A DNA stretch of 64,000 nt from Streptomyces sp. DI166 (GCF_900091315.1 NZ_FLSP01000026.1:30350-94349), one strand, 5' to 3'. Shown: positions 49,195 through 59,093, counted from the first letter of the stretch. The notes: generated from the letters alone by a model not told the origin. A program made the numbers and translations.

Positions 49195-49608
49195 ATGACA
49201 GCGACTCACAGCGCACCTCCGCACGGCACGGCGAAGCAGAGCTGGGCCACCGGTCTGACGGTCTTCGCCGGTGTGATGCTGATGATCGGCGGCGTGCTCG
49301 ACATCACGCGGGGCATCATGGGGATCGCCGAGGACGACGTCTTCGTCCGTACCCCGGACTACGTCTTCCAGTTCGACCTGACGAGCTGGGGCTGGATCCA
49401 TCTGATCCTGGGCATCGTCGCCGTGCTGGTCTCGCTCGGTCTGTTCAGTGAGGCGACCTGGGCACGGGTGGCGGGCGTGGCGATCGCGGCGCTCGTCATC
49501 ATCGGCAACTTCCTCTCCCTGCCGTACTACCCGGTGTGGTCGGTGGTGCTGATCGCCATCTCCGCGCTGATCATCTGGGCGTTGTGCGTGGAACGTCCCC
49601 GCGACTGA
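49195..49608 (+). CDS. four-helix membrane protein (DUF7144-like)
   Basis: The 137-residue protein has four transmembrane helices (TGLTVFAGVMLMIGGVLDITRGIM, LTSWGWIHLILGIVAVLVSLGLF, VAGVAIAALVIIGNFLSLPYYP, WSVVLIAISALIIWALCV) with short hydrophilic termini. This layout matches actinobacterial small membrane proteins grouped as DUF7144. Function unknown. It starts 32 bases after the SHOCT gene, so the two are probably one transcript. Confidence 0.78.
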   Translation: MTATHSAPPHGTAKQSWATGLTVFAGVMLMIGGVLDITRGIMGIAEDDVFVRTPDYVFQFDLTSWGWIHLILGIVAVLVSLGLFSEATWARVAGVAIAALVIIGNFLSLPYYPVWSVVLIAISALIIWALCVERPRD

Positions 49609-49741
49609 ACGACCCGGACCCGGTGTCCGGCGGTAACCCCGCCCTGGCGCGCGTACCGTGCGTATGCACCGGCCCGGCGGCTGAACGCAAGCCGACGGCC
49701 GACCGTACGCATGATGACGGGACGCAAGGAAGGGACCAGGG

Positions 49742-51475
49742 GTGTCGCAAGTCACGGACCAGCTGCCGGACACCGAGAAGGACGAGGAGGAGGACCGCAC
49801 CGAGGAAGTGGCCGAGCGCCCCGGACTGTTCCGATGGCGGGTGCGGTACCCGCGGACGGCCCGGGGCGTCACCGTGGGCACCACCGTGCTCGCCGGCGTC
49901 CTCGTCCTGTGCGCGCTGGTGCTGCCCAACCGCGTCGAACGGCTCACGTTCGACGCGTTCTTCCGCATCCCGGCCGAGGGTGTCCTGATCGCCGGTCTGC
50001 TGCTGTCGGTTCCCGCGCGCGCCCGGCGGATCATCGCGGTGGTGACCGGGGTGCTGCTCGGTCTGCTGTCGGTGCTGAAGTTCCTGGACATGGGCTTCTA
50101 CCAGGTGCTGGCCCGCCCCTTCGACCTGGTCCTGGACTGGATCCTGCTCGACGACGCGGCGGAGTTCGTGCGCGAGACGTACGGACGGACCAGCGAGATC
50201 CTGGCCGTGATCGGGGTGGTGCTGCTGGTGGTGCTGGTCGTGGCGGCGACCACGCTGGCGACCGTGCGGGTCACGAACCTGATGACACGTCACCGGCCGG
50301 TGGCGGCCCGCACCACGCTGATCCTCGGCACCGCGTGGATCACCTGCGTCACGCTGGGCGTGCAGTTCACCGACGTGCCGCTCGCCTCCAAGATCAACGC
50401 CGACTATGTCAACAAGCGTGTCGACCAGGTGCAGGCCGGGCTGAAGGACGGGGAGATCTTCCGCAAGCAGGCCGCCGTGGACGCCTTCGCGAAGACCCCG
50501 CCCGACCAGTTGCTCACCGGACTGCGCGGCAAGGACGTGCTGTTCACCTTCATCGAGAGCTACGGCCGGGTCGCGATCGACGATCCGGCGATGGCCGAGC
50601 AGACCGACTCCGTGCTCACCGAGGGCACCGAGCGGCTGGAGAAGGCCGGGTTCGCCGCGCGCAGCGGCTGGCTGAAGTCCCCGGTGACGGGCGCGGGCAG
50701 CTGGCTCGCCCACTCCACGTTCCTGTCCGGACTGTGGATCAAGAACCAGCAGCGGTACCGGAGTCTGACCACCAGCGACCGGGCGACCCTGAACAGCTAC
50801 TTCCGCAAGACCGGCGCCTGGGACACGGTCGGCATCGTGCCGGGGGTGCGCCGGGCGTGGCCGGAGGGCAAGTTCTTCGCCCTGGACCGCATCTACGACT
50901 CCGAGCACCTCGGCTACCACGGCCCCTACTTCAGCTGGACGCCGGTGCCGGACCAGTTCAGCCTGGAGGCGTTCGAGCGGCTGGAGCACGGCAAGAAGGA
51001 CCGTGACCCGATCATGGCGGAGATCATCCTGGCCTCCAGCCACAACCCCTGGTCGCCCATCGCCCGGATGATCGACTGGGAGGACCTGGGCGACGGTTCC
51101 GTCTTCCACCAGATCAAGGAGGAGGGCACGGACCCCAAGGAGGTCTGGAAGGACTCCGAGAAGGTCCGCGCCGAGTACGCGAACGCCATCGAGTACTCGC
51201 TGCGCAGCCTCGTGGAGTACATGGAGCGCTACGGCGACGAGGACACGGTTCTGGTCTTCCTGGGTGACCACCAGCCGGTGCCGACGGTCACCCAGGGCAG
51301 CCGGAGCAGGGACGTGCCGATCTCGATCGTGGCCAAGGACCCGAAGGTGCTGGAGCGCGTCGAGGACTGGGGCTGGACGGAGGGCCTCAAGCCGGCCGAG
51401 GACGCCCCGGAGTGGCCCATGAACACCTTCCGGGACCGGTTCATGACGGCATACGGGCCGGACGGGGGGCGGTAG
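49742..51475 (+). CDS. LtaS-like membrane sulfatase (phosphoglycerol transferase family)
   Basis: The 577-residue protein has an acidic N terminus, four to five transmembrane helices (to about residue 215), and an extracellular sulfatase/alkaline-phosphatase fold. The start of the catalytic domain reads LFTFIESYGRVAID. The segment SGLKSPVTG-like GSWLAHSTFLSGLW probably carries the nucleophile Thr, and GDHQPVPTV supplies C-terminal metal ligands. This is the layout of lipoteichoic-acid synthase-like enzymes, which transfer or hydrolyse phosphoglycerol groups; streptomycetes have several homologues of unclear substrate. GTG 49742 follows GACCAGGG weakly. It is convergent with the broken hydrolase. 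Confidence 0.8.
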   Translation: MSQVTDQLPDTEKDEEEDRTEEVAERPGLFRWRVRYPRTARGVTVGTTVLAGVLVLCALVLPNRVERLTFDAFFRIPAEGVLIAGLLLSVPARARRIIAVVTGVLLGLLSVLKFLDMGFYQVLARPFDLVLDWILLDDAAEFVRETYGRTSEILAVIGVVLLVVLVVAATTLATVRVTNLMTRHRPVAARTTLILGTAWITCVTLGVQFTDVPLASKINADYVNKRVDQVQAGLKDGEIFRKQAAVDAFAKTPPDQLLTGLRGKDVLFTFIESYGRVAIDDPAMAEQTDSVLTEGTERLEKAGFAARSGWLKSPVTGAGSWLAHSTFLSGLWIKNQQRYRSLTTSDRATLNSYFRKTGAWDTVGIVPGVRRAWPEGKFFALDRIYDSEHLGYHGPYFSWTPVPDQFSLEAFERLEHGKKDRDPIMAEIILASSHNPWSPIARMIDWEDLGDGSVFHQIKEEGTDPKEVWKDSEKVRAEYANAIEYSLRSLVEYMERYGDEDTVLVFLGDHQPVPTVTQGSRSRDVPISIVAKDPKVLERVEDWGWTEGLKPAEDAPEWPMNTFRDRFMTAYGPDGGR

Positions 51476-51481
51476 TCCGCT

Positions 51482-52342
51482 TTACGGGCGTCCGTGCAGT
51501 TGCGGGCGTCCGTCCAGGAACCGGCTCACGCGGTCGGCGAACCAAGCGGGGTCGTCCAGCCAGGGGTAGTGGCCCGCGCCCGGCTGGACGGCGACCTCGG
51601 CGTGCGGGAAGACGGCGGCAGTGCGGTGGGCCAGCTCCGGGTCGGGGGCGCCGTCGAGTTCGCCGGTCAGCAGGAGCACGGGGGCGGTGAGGCGGGACAG
51701 GGCGGCCAGGGTCGCGGGCGGGTCGTAGGCGCCCTCGGAGCCGTACACCTCGGCGGCCTCGTCGTTGAACTCCTCGTCCGCGCGGGCCTCGTGCTCCTGG
51801 GCCGCCGCGTCCCAGCGCCCGTAGAAGAGGGGCGCCATCTCCGGGCCGGGGTCGGCGGAGCCGTCGAGCCAGGACTCCAGTGCCCGGAACGCCTCCTCGA
51901 ATCAGGGCTCGCCCTTGCGCAGCAGCGCGGCCGAGCGGCGGTCCTCCGGGGTCGCGGTGGTGCCCAGCGCCCACGGGTTGGCGGTGACCAGGACGAGGCT
52001 GCGCACGCGCTCCGGATGGCGGGCCGCGTACAGCATGGCGAGGCTGCCGCCCGCCGAATGCCCCATCAGGTCCATCCGCGCCAGCCCCAGACGGACCCTC
52101 AGCGCCTCCACGTCCGCCACCATCCGGTCGCAGCGGTACGTCGCCGGGTCGGCCGGTGCCGCCGAGTCGCCCGTGCCGCGCAGGTCGAGCCGGACCAGAC
52201 GGCGCCCGGTGTCCAGGCCGCCCAGGTTCCCGAGGTAGGAGGAGGCGCGCATGGGCCCGCCGGGCAGGACGACCAGCGGGTCTCCCTCGCCCCGGTCGTG
52301 GTAGGCGAGGCGGGTTCCGTCGGCGGCGCTGAAGATCGGCTT
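51482..52342 (-). pseudogene. alpha/beta hydrolase with a lost start and an internal stop
   Basis: Two pieces of one frame together form a prolyl-aminopeptidase-like alpha/beta hydrolase. The N-terminal part reads SAADGTRLAYHDRGEGDPL and contains DLRGTGDSAAP and the nucleophile elbow MGHSAGGSL. An in-frame TGA (51902-51904) then sits where homologues have Trp (GEP-stop-FEEAF), and the C-terminal part holds LLLTGELDG (Asp) and GAGHYPWLDD (His). No ATG, GTG or TTG lies between the upstream ligase stop and the first conserved codons; AAG (52342-52340) occupies the place a start would have. The gene appears inactive by two separate changes, unless the sequence is in error. Confidence 0.8.
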
Positions 52343-52351
52343 GGGCCGATC

Positions 52352-53851
52352 CTAGGACTCGGCGAACCGGTCCCGCAGTTCCCTTTTGAGGATCTTGCCG
52401 CTGGCGTTGCGGGGCAGCACGTCCACGAAGACGACCCGCTTGGGCGCCTTGAAGTGCGGGAGCTTCTCCTTGGCGTGCTCGACGAGTTCGGCCTCGGTGA
52501 CCTCGCCGCGCGGGACGACGACAGCGGTGACCGCCTCGATCCAGCGCTCGTCGGGCAGCCCCACCACCGCCACCTCGGCCACCGCGTCATGGGTGTAGAG
52601 GGCGTCCTCGACCTGGCGGGAGGCGACCAGCACACCACCGGAGTTGATGACGTCCTTCACCCGGTCCACGATCGTGAAGTAGCCGTGCGCGTCACGCACC
52701 GCGAGGTCGCCGGAGTGGAACCAGCCGTCGCGGAAGGCCTCGGCGGTCTCCTCCGGCTTGTCCCAGTAGCCCTCGCACAACTGCGGTGAGCGGTAGACGA
52801 TTTCGCCGGGTGTGCCGTCGGGCACGTCCTTGCCGTCCTCGTCCACGACCCGGGCGTCCACGAAGAGCACCGGGCGCCCGCAGGAGTCCATGCGGCCCTT
52901 GTGCTCGTCGGGCGCGAGGACGGTGGCGAGCGGGCCGATCTCGCTCTGCCCGAAGCAGTTGTAGAAGGCCAGGTCCGGCAGGCGTTCGCGGAGCCGTTCC
53001 AGCACCGGCACCGGCATGATCGAGGCGCCGTAGTACGCCTTGCGCAGGGCGCTCAGGTCGCGGGTGGCGAAGTCGGGGCGGTTGGCCAGGCCGATCCACA
53101 CCGTGGGCGGGGCGAACAGGCTGTCCACGCGTCCGGCCTCGATCAGGTCGAAGAGTCGGTCGCCGTCGGGGGCGTCCAGGACGATGTTGGTCGCGCCGAC
53201 CGCGAGGTAGGGCAGCAGGAAGACGTGCATCTGCGCGGAGTGGTAGAGCGGCAGCGAGTGCACCGGCTGGTCCCCGGCGCTCAGGTCGAGGGCGGTGATG
53301 GCGCTCAGGTACTCGTGCACCAGGGCGCGGTGCGTCATCATCGCGCCCTTGGGCAGGGCGGTGGTGCCGGAGGTGTACAGCAGCTGCACCAGGTCCTCGC
53401 CGCGCGGCTCCGGGCCGTCGTGGGCGGGGGCGGAGGCGAGCAGTTCCAGCAGGGAGCCGTCGGCGTCGCGCAGTGGCAGGGTGCGGGTGCCGTCCGGGAG
53501 CCGGGGGGCGAGGTCGGGGTCGGTGAGGACGAGGGAGCTGCCGGACTGGTCGATCAGGTAGTTCAGGTCGTCGCCGGTGAGGTTCTGGTTGACCGGCACA
53601 TGGACCAGGCCCGCGCGGGCGCAGGCGAGGAAGCCGATCAGATAGGCGTCGGAGTTGTGGCCGTAGGCGCCGACCCGGTCGCCGGGCTTGAGCCCCTGCC
53701 CGAGCAGGACGCCAGCCGCGCGGGAGACGGCCTCGTCGAACTCCTCGTACGTCCATGTCCGGTCGCGGTACTCGACCGCGACGCGGGCCGGGGTGCGGCG
53801 GGCGCTGCGCCGCAGTACTCCGTCAACCGTGCTGCCGTGTCCGGGCGTCAT
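52352..53851 (-). CDS. acyl-CoA ligase (ANL superfamily)
   Basis: The 499-residue ligase shows the adenylate-forming motifs LLYTSGTTALPKGAMMTH, YNCFGQSEIGPLATV, GDLAVRDAHGYFTIVDRVKDVINSGG (about 380-405) and the C-terminal NASGKILKRELR lysine. It probably activates a fatty or aromatic acid. It shares the minus strand with, and reads into, the broken alpha/beta hydrolase 9 bases later. It is divergent from the penicillin-acylase gene, with a TACC-N4-GGTA inverted repeat between them. Confidence 0.88.
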   Translation of the reverse strand: MTPGHGSTVDGVLRRSARRTPARVAVEYRDRTWTYEEFDEAVSRAAGVLLGQGLKPGDRVGAYGHNSDAYLIGFLACARAGLVHVPVNQNLTGDDLNYLIDQSGSSLVLTDPDLAPRLPDGTRTLPLRDADGSLLELLASAPAHDGPEPRGEDLVQLLYTSGTTALPKGAMMTHRALVHEYLSAITALDLSAGDQPVHSLPLYHSAQMHVFLLPYLAVGATNIVLDAPDGDRLFDLIEAGRVDSLFAPPTVWIGLANRPDFATRDLSALRKAYYGASIMPVPVLERLRERLPDLAFYNCFGQSEIGPLATVLAPDEHKGRMDSCGRPVLFVDARVVDEDGKDVPDGTPGEIVYRSPQLCEGYWDKPEETAEAFRDGWFHSGDLAVRDAHGYFTIVDRVKDVINSGGVLVASRQVEDALYTHDAVAEVAVVGLPDERWIEAVTAVVVPRGEVTEAELVEHAKEKLPHFKAPKRVVFVDVLPRNASGKILKRELRDRFAES

Positions 53852-53920
53852 GGAAGTTGATCCTCGGTGCCCGTACCGCGGAGGTCAAGAGACCGTACGA
53901 GCGACACGTTCCCCTGGCAC

Positions 53921-53935
53921 ATACCGGTTGGTACG
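53921..53935. promoter_or_regulatory. TACC-N4-GGTA inverted repeat between ligase and acylase genes
   Basis: ATACCGGTTGGTACG contains TACC-GGTT-GGTA, typical in form of TetR-family operators at acyl-CoA genes. It lies in the 122-base divergent promoter region. Confidence 0.4.
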
Positions 53936-53973
53936 CTCAACCGCCCCTTCCCCCAATGACGTTGGGAGGCTCG

Positions 53974-56385
53974 ATGCGCATCAGACCCGGACGGGTCGTG
54001 GCCGCGGCCGTCGCCCTGCTCACCGCCTCGGCCGTACTGCCGGCCTCCGCGGCCGAGCGCGCGGACCGCGGTGAACGCCCTTCGCACGGCGGCCTGTCGG
54101 CCGTGATCCGCTACACCGAGTACGGCATTCCGCACATCCTCGCCAAGGACTACAAGAACCTGGGCTTCGGCACCGGCTGGGCCCAGGCCGCCGACCAGGT
54201 GTGCACGCTCGCCGACGGTTTCGTGACCGTGCGCGGGGAGCGCTCCCGGTACTTCGGGCCGGACGCGCCGTCCGACTCCGCGCTGTCCTCGGCTGGCAGG
54301 AACCTCTCCAGCGATCTGTACTTCCGGGGGGTGCGGGAGTCGGGCACGGTGGAGAAGCTGCTCGCCCAACCGGCGCCGCGCGGGCCGAGCCGCCAGGTCA
54401 AGGACCTGATGCGCGGATTCACGGCCGGGTACAACGCCTGGCTGAAGCAGCACAGGATCACCGACCCGGCGTGCAAGGGCGCCCCCTGGGTGCGCCCGGT
54501 CAGTGAACTCGACGTGGCCACACGGGCGTTCGCGCTCTCCGTGCTGGGCGGTCAGGGGCGGGCCGTGGACGGCATCACGGCCGCGCAGCCGCCTACGGCG
54601 GGCACGGCCGCCCAGGCCCCCGACGCGAAGGACACCGCCCGCGCCGCGCGGGAGCTGTTCGCCGCCGACACCGCCGACATGGGCTCCAACGCGGTCGCCT
54701 TCTCCGGCACCACCACGGCCAACGGGCGCGGTCTGCTGCTGGGCAACCCGCACTATCCCTGGCAGGGCGGCCGCCGCTTCTGGCAGTCGCAGCAGACCAT
54801 CCCCGGCGAGCTGAACGCGGCGGGCGGCTCGCTGCTCGGCAGCCCCACCATCTCCATAGGCCACAACTCCCACGTCGCGTGGAGCCACACCGTCGCCACC
54901 GGCGTGCCCATGAACCTGCACGAACTGAAGCTGGACCCGGCCGACCCGACCGTGTACGTCGTCGACGGCAAGCCGGAGCGGATGACGAAGCGCACGGTCA
55001 CCGTGGCCGTGCAGGACGGCGCACCGGTCACCCGCACCCAGTGGTGGACGCGGTACGGGCCGGTCGTCACCTCGCTGGGCTCCGCGCTGCCGCTGCCGTG
55101 GACGGCCACCACGGCCTACGCGCTCAACGACCCCAACTCCCGCAATCTGCGCGTCTCCGACGCCGGTCTCGACTTCAGCAAGGCCCGCAGCACCGCGGAC
55201 ATGCTGCGCTCCCTCAAGCGCACCCAGGGTCTGCCCTGGGTGAACACCATCGCCGCGGACTCCAAGGGCCACACCCTGTTCACGCAGTCCCAGGTCCTCC
55301 CGCGGATCACCGACGAACTGGACCGGACCTGCTCCACACCGCTGGGCCGGTTCACCTACCCCAGCGCCGGACTGGCGATCCTCGACGGCTCGCGCGGGGC
55401 CTGCGCGCTCGGCTCCGACCCCGACGCCGTGCAGCCGGGCATCTTCGGCCCGGCGAGAATGCCGACGCTGACGGACGCGCCGTACGCGGAGAACTCCAAC
55501 GACAGCGCCTGGCTGGCCAACGCGGACCGTCCGCTGACCGGGTACGAGCGGGTCTTCGGCACGATCGGCACCCAGCGTTCGCTGCGCACGCGCGGGGCGG
55601 TCGAGGACGTCGCCGCGATGGCCGAGCGCGGTGGGCTGAAGGTGAAGGACCTCCAGGCGCAGCAGTTCGCCAATCGGGTGCCCGCGGGCGACCTGGCCGC
55701 GAAGGACGCGGCGAAGGCGTGCACCGCGCTGCCGGGAGGTACGGCGACGGCCTCTGACGGTACGTCGGTGAAGGTCGCGGGCGCCTGCAAGGTGCTGGCC
55801 TCCTGGGACCGCTCCATGGACACCGGCAGCCGGGGCGCGCTGCTCTTCGACCGGTTCTGGCGCAGGCTGACGGCGACGGTTCCGGCGGCGCAGCTGTGGC
55901 AGGTGCCGTTCTCTGCGGCGGACCCGGTGGGCACGCCCAACACCCTCAACACCTCCGCCCCGGGCTTCGCCACGGCACTCGCGGACGCGGTCGCCGAGCT
56001 GCGGGCGGCGGACATCGCGCTGGACGCGCCGCTCGGGCGCAACCAGTTCGTGGTGCGCGGCGGCGCCCGGGTCCCGGTTCCGGGCGGCACCGAGGGCCTG
56101 GGCGTGTGGAACAAGATCGAGGCGGCGTGGGACGCGTCCAAGGGCGGCTATACGGAGGTGTCGACCGGCTCCAGCTACATCCAGGCCGTGGGCTGGAACG
56201 GCACGCGCTGCCCCGTGGCGCGCACCCTGCTCACCTACGCGCAGTCCTCCAACCCGGCCTCGCGGCACTACAGCGACCAGACCCGGCTGTTCTCCGGTGA
56301 GAAGTGGGTGACGTCCCGCTTCTGCGAGAAGGACATCCACCGGTCGCCCGCGCTGAAGGTGGTGGTAGCGCGCGAGCGGCGCTGA
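53974..56385 (+). CDS. secreted penicillin acylase-family Ntn hydrolase
   Basis: The 803-residue precursor is exported and would self-cleave into alpha and beta subunits. A signal peptide (1-27) is followed by IRYTEYGIPHILAKDYKNLGFGTGWAQAAD, the alpha-chain start common to the family. The beta-chain N-terminal nucleophile is Ser238 in DMGSNAVAFSG, followed by GNPHYPWQG and the Asn/His region TISIGHNSHVAWSHTV. Streptomycete members deacylate N-acyl-homoserine lactones or cyclic lipopeptides, and either is possible here. GGGAGG and ATG 53974 set the start. The protein ends 6 bases from the convergent ligase stop. Confidence 0.88.
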   Translation: MRIRPGRVVAAAVALLTASAVLPASAAERADRGERPSHGGLSAVIRYTEYGIPHILAKDYKNLGFGTGWAQAADQVCTLADGFVTVRGERSRYFGPDAPSDSALSSAGRNLSSDLYFRGVRESGTVEKLLAQPAPRGPSRQVKDLMRGFTAGYNAWLKQHRITDPACKGAPWVRPVSELDVATRAFALSVLGGQGRAVDGITAAQPPTAGTAAQAPDAKDTARAARELFAADTADMGSNAVAFSGTTTANGRGLLLGNPHYPWQGGRRFWQSQQTIPGELNAAGGSLLGSPTISIGHNSHVAWSHTVATGVPMNLHELKLDPADPTVYVVDGKPERMTKRTVTVAVQDGAPVTRTQWWTRYGPVVTSLGSALPLPWTATTAYALNDPNSRNLRVSDAGLDFSKARSTADMLRSLKRTQGLPWVNTIAADSKGHTLFTQSQVLPRITDELDRTCSTPLGRFTYPSAGLAILDGSRGACALGSDPDAVQPGIFGPARMPTLTDAPYAENSNDSAWLANADRPLTGYERVFGTIGTQRSLRTRGAVEDVAAMAERGGLKVKDLQAQQFANRVPAGDLAAKDAAKACTALPGGTATASDGTSVKVAGACKVLASWDRSMDTGSRGALLFDRFWRRLTATVPAAQLWQVPFSAADPVGTPNTLNTSAPGFATALADAVAELRAADIALDAPLGRNQFVVRGGARVPVPGGTEGLGVWNKIEAAWDASKGGYTEVSTGSSYIQAVGWNGTRCPVARTLLTYAQSSNPASRHYSDQTRLFSGEKWVTSRFCEKDIHRSPALKVVVARERR

Positions 56386-56391
56386 CCGCGC

Positions 56392-57945
56392 TCACACCGG
56401 ACGGGTGCGCCCCTCCCAGTACGGGTCGCGCAGCCGTCGTTTGTAGAGCTTGCCGTTGGGGTCGCGGGGCATCTCCGTGACGAAGTCGACGCTCTTCGGG
56501 CACTTGAACCCGGCGAGCCGTGCGGCGCAGTGGGCGAGGAGGTCGGCCGCCAGGTCCGGACCCGGGGTGCGTCCCGGGGCGGGCTCCACCACGGCCTTGA
56601 CCTCCTCGCCCCAGTCGTCGTGCGGGATGCCGAAGGCGGCGGCGTCCGCGACCGCGGGGTGGGCGAGGAGGACGGACTCGATCTCGGCGGGGTAGATGTT
56701 GACGCCGCCCGAGATGATCATGTCGATCTTGCGGTCGCGCAGGAAGAGATAGCCGTCCTCGTCGAGGTAGCCGAGGTCGCCGACGGTGAAGAAGTCACCG
56801 ATGCGGTTCTTGCGGGTCTTGGTCTCGTCCTTGTGGTAACTGAAGCCCCCGGTGGCCATCTTCATGTAGACGGTGCCGAGTCGGCCCGGCGGGAGCCGGT
56901 TGCCGTCGTCGTCGAACACCGCCAGCTCACTGATGGGCCACGCCCTGCCGACGGTGCCGGGCTTCTTCAGCCAGTCCTGGGCGGTGGCGAAGGCGCCGCC
57001 GCCCTCGCTGGCCGCGTAGTACTCCTCCACGCACATCCCCCACCAGTCGATCATCGCCCGTTTCACATGGTCGGGGCAGGGGGCGGCGCCGTGGATGGCG
57101 TGCCTCATGCTGGTCACGTCGTAGCGGTCCTGGACCTCCCGCGGCAGGGCCAGCAGGCGGTGGAACTGGGTCGGGACCATGTGGGTGTGGGTGCAGCGAT
57201 GGGTGTCGATCAGGCGGAGCATCTCCTCGGGCGTCCACTTGTCCATGAGCACCAGGCGGTGGCCGATGTGCAGGGACGCGCCGGCGAACTGGAGCACGGC
57301 CGTGTGGTAGAGCGGCGAGCAGACCAGGTGCACGTTGTCGTCGTACGGCTTGATGCCGAAGATGCCGAGGAATCCGCCGAGATACGCCTCCTCGGGCGGC
57401 TTGCCGGGCAGCGGGCGGCGGATGCCGCGGGGGCGGCCGGTGGTTCCGGAGGTGTAGTTCATGACCCAGCCGAGGGTGCGGTCGGGGGGCGGTGACTCCG
57501 GCTGCCCGTCGAGGAGTTCGGCGTACGGGCGGAAGCCCTCGATCGTGCCGACGCAGTAGCGGTGGGTGGCCGGGAGTCCGGCCTCTTCGGCCGCCCGGCG
57601 TGCCGTGTCGGCGAACCGGTCGTGGGCGACGAGCACCTTGGCGCCGGAGTCGGCGACGATCCAGGCGATCTCCGGGGCGACGAAGTGGTGGTTGACCGGA
57701 ACGAGGTAGAACCCGGCCTGGCTGGCGGCGAGAAAGGCGGCGAAGAACTCCGGGCCGTTGGGGAGGACCACGGCGAAGGCGTCCCCGCGGGCGAGTCCGG
57801 CCGCGCGCAGGCCGTGGACGAGGCGGTTGGCGTCGGCGTGCAGGCGTCCCGCGGTCCATTCCCCGCCGTCGGGGGCGATCAGGACCGTGCGGTCGGGGTC
57901 GCGGGTCGCCTGGGCCCAGAAGCCGGTGGGGGGTGCGGTGGTCAT
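56392..57945 (-). CDS. acyl-CoA synthetase (FadD-like)
   Basis: The 517-residue ligase has the P-loop NYTSGTTGRPRGIRRP, YYAASEGGGAF, GDLGYLDEDGYLFLRDRKIDMIISGG (about 400-425) and the C-terminal NGKLYKRRLRDPYW. The Lys of PNGK is intact. It is translationally coupled by ATGA to the upstream nitronate monooxygenase gene, suggesting joint breakdown of one acid substrate. Three such ligases occur in the window (39.5, 52.4, 56.4 kb). Confidence 0.88.
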   Translation of the reverse strand: MTTAPPTGFWAQATRDPDRTVLIAPDGGEWTAGRLHADANRLVHGLRAAGLARGDAFAVVLPNGPEFFAAFLAASQAGFYLVPVNHHFVAPEIAWIVADSGAKVLVAHDRFADTARRAAEEAGLPATHRYCVGTIEGFRPYAELLDGQPESPPPDRTLGWVMNYTSGTTGRPRGIRRPLPGKPPEEAYLGGFLGIFGIKPYDDNVHLVCSPLYHTAVLQFAGASLHIGHRLVLMDKWTPEEMLRLIDTHRCTHTHMVPTQFHRLLALPREVQDRYDVTSMRHAIHGAAPCPDHVKRAMIDWWGMCVEEYYAASEGGGAFATAQDWLKKPGTVGRAWPISELAVFDDDGNRLPPGRLGTVYMKMATGGFSYHKDETKTRKNRIGDFFTVGDLGYLDEDGYLFLRDRKIDMIISGGVNIYPAEIESVLLAHPAVADAAAFGIPHDDWGEEVKAVVEPAPGRTPGPDLAADLLAHCAARLAGFKCPKSVDFVTEMPRDPNGKLYKRRLRDPYWEGRTRPV

Positions 57946-59051
57946 CGGCCGCTCCTTCCGGCGATGCGGTTGATGCGGTCGACGGCCTGCTCGAAGCCCC
58001 GGGTGAGGTCGTCGAAGACGGCCTGGACGCTGCGTTCGCAGGTCATCCGGCCGACGATCTGGCCGACGGGGGTGCCGAGCAGCGGCTCGACCTCGTAGCG
58101 CTGGATACGGGAGACGGCGTCGGCGACGAGGAGCCCCTGCAGCGGCATCGGGAGGGTGCCGGGGCCGGACGGGTCGTCCCAGGCGTCGGTCCACTCGGTG
58201 CGCAACTGGCGGGCGGGTTTCCCGGTCAGGGCACGGGAGCGGACGGTGTCGGCGGAGCCCGCGGCGAGGAGTTTGCGGGTCAGGGCCGGGGAGTGCAGAT
58301 CGGCCTCGGTGGTGGTGAGCCACACCGAGCCGAGCCACACGCCCTGGGCGCCGAGCGCCAGTGCGGCGGCGACCTGCTGTCCGCTGCCGATGCCTCCGGC
58401 GGCCAGTACGGGCAGCGGGGCCACGGCGTCCACGACCTCCGGGGTGAGCACCATGGAGGCGATCTCGCCGGTGTGGCCGCCCGCCTCGTAGCCCTGGGCG
58501 ACGACGATGTCGATGCCCGCCTCCCGGTGCTTGCGGGCGTGGCGGGCGCTGCCGGCCAGGGCGGCGACCAGGATGTCCTGGTCGTGGGCGCGGTCCACGA
58601 CGTCGGCGGGCGGTGAGCCGAGGGCGTTGGCGAGGAGGCGGATCGGGTAGTCGAAGGCGACGTCGAGCTGGGTGCGGGCGACCTGCTCCATCCAGCCGGT
58701 GATCCGCCAGCCGGACGCCTCCCCCTCGGCGAGTTCGGGCACGCCGTACTTGGCGAGGGTGTCCCGTACGAACGCGCGGTGCCCCTCCGGGATCATGGCC
58801 TCCACGTCGGCCTCGGTGACGCCCTCCACCTTCTTCGCGGGCATGACGACATCAAGGCCGTAGGGGCGGCCGTCGACGTGGGCCTCGATCCAGTCGAGGT
58901 CGCGTTTGAGGTCGTCGGGGGCGGTGTAGCGGACCGCGCCGAGCACCCCGAAGCCGCCCGCCCGGCTGATGGCCGCGGCGACGGCGGGGAACGGCGTGAA
59001 GCCGAAGACGGCGTGCTCGACTCCCAGTTGCTTGCTCAGCTCCGTCTGCAT
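57942..59051 (-). CDS. nitronate monooxygenase / 2-nitropropane dioxygenase-family flavoprotein
   Basis: The 369-residue TIM-barrel FMN enzyme begins FGFTPFPAVAAAISRAGGFGVLGAVR, followed by AGIDIVVAQGYEAGGHTG (the FMN-phosphate and catalytic-loop His region) and VLAAGGIGSGQQVAAALALGAQGVWLGS, the family's second FMN-binding segment. NMO proteins oxidise propionate-3-nitronate or nitroalkanes, and some act on acyl-CoA analogues in operons like this. It is first in an operon with the acyl-CoA synthetase, with a TCTGAC-N5-type operator upstream. Confidence 0.88.
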   Translation of the reverse strand: MQTELSKQLGVEHAVFGFTPFPAVAAAISRAGGFGVLGAVRYTAPDDLKRDLDWIEAHVDGRPYGLDVVMPAKKVEGVTEADVEAMIPEGHRAFVRDTLAKYGVPELAEGEASGWRITGWMEQVARTQLDVAFDYPIRLLANALGSPPADVVDRAHDQDILVAALAGSARHARKHREAGIDIVVAQGYEAGGHTGEIASMVLTPEVVDAVAPLPVLAAGGIGSGQQVAAALALGAQGVWLGSVWLTTTEADLHSPALTRKLLAAGSADTVRSRALTGKPARQLRTEWTDAWDDPSGPGTLPMPLQGLLVADAVSRIQRYEVEPLLGTPVGQIVGRMTCERSVQAVFDDLTRGFEQAVDRINRIAGRSGR

Positions 59052-59093
59052 GGGCGCAGGATGCCGGACTCCTGCGGAGGACGGAAGAGGTTT

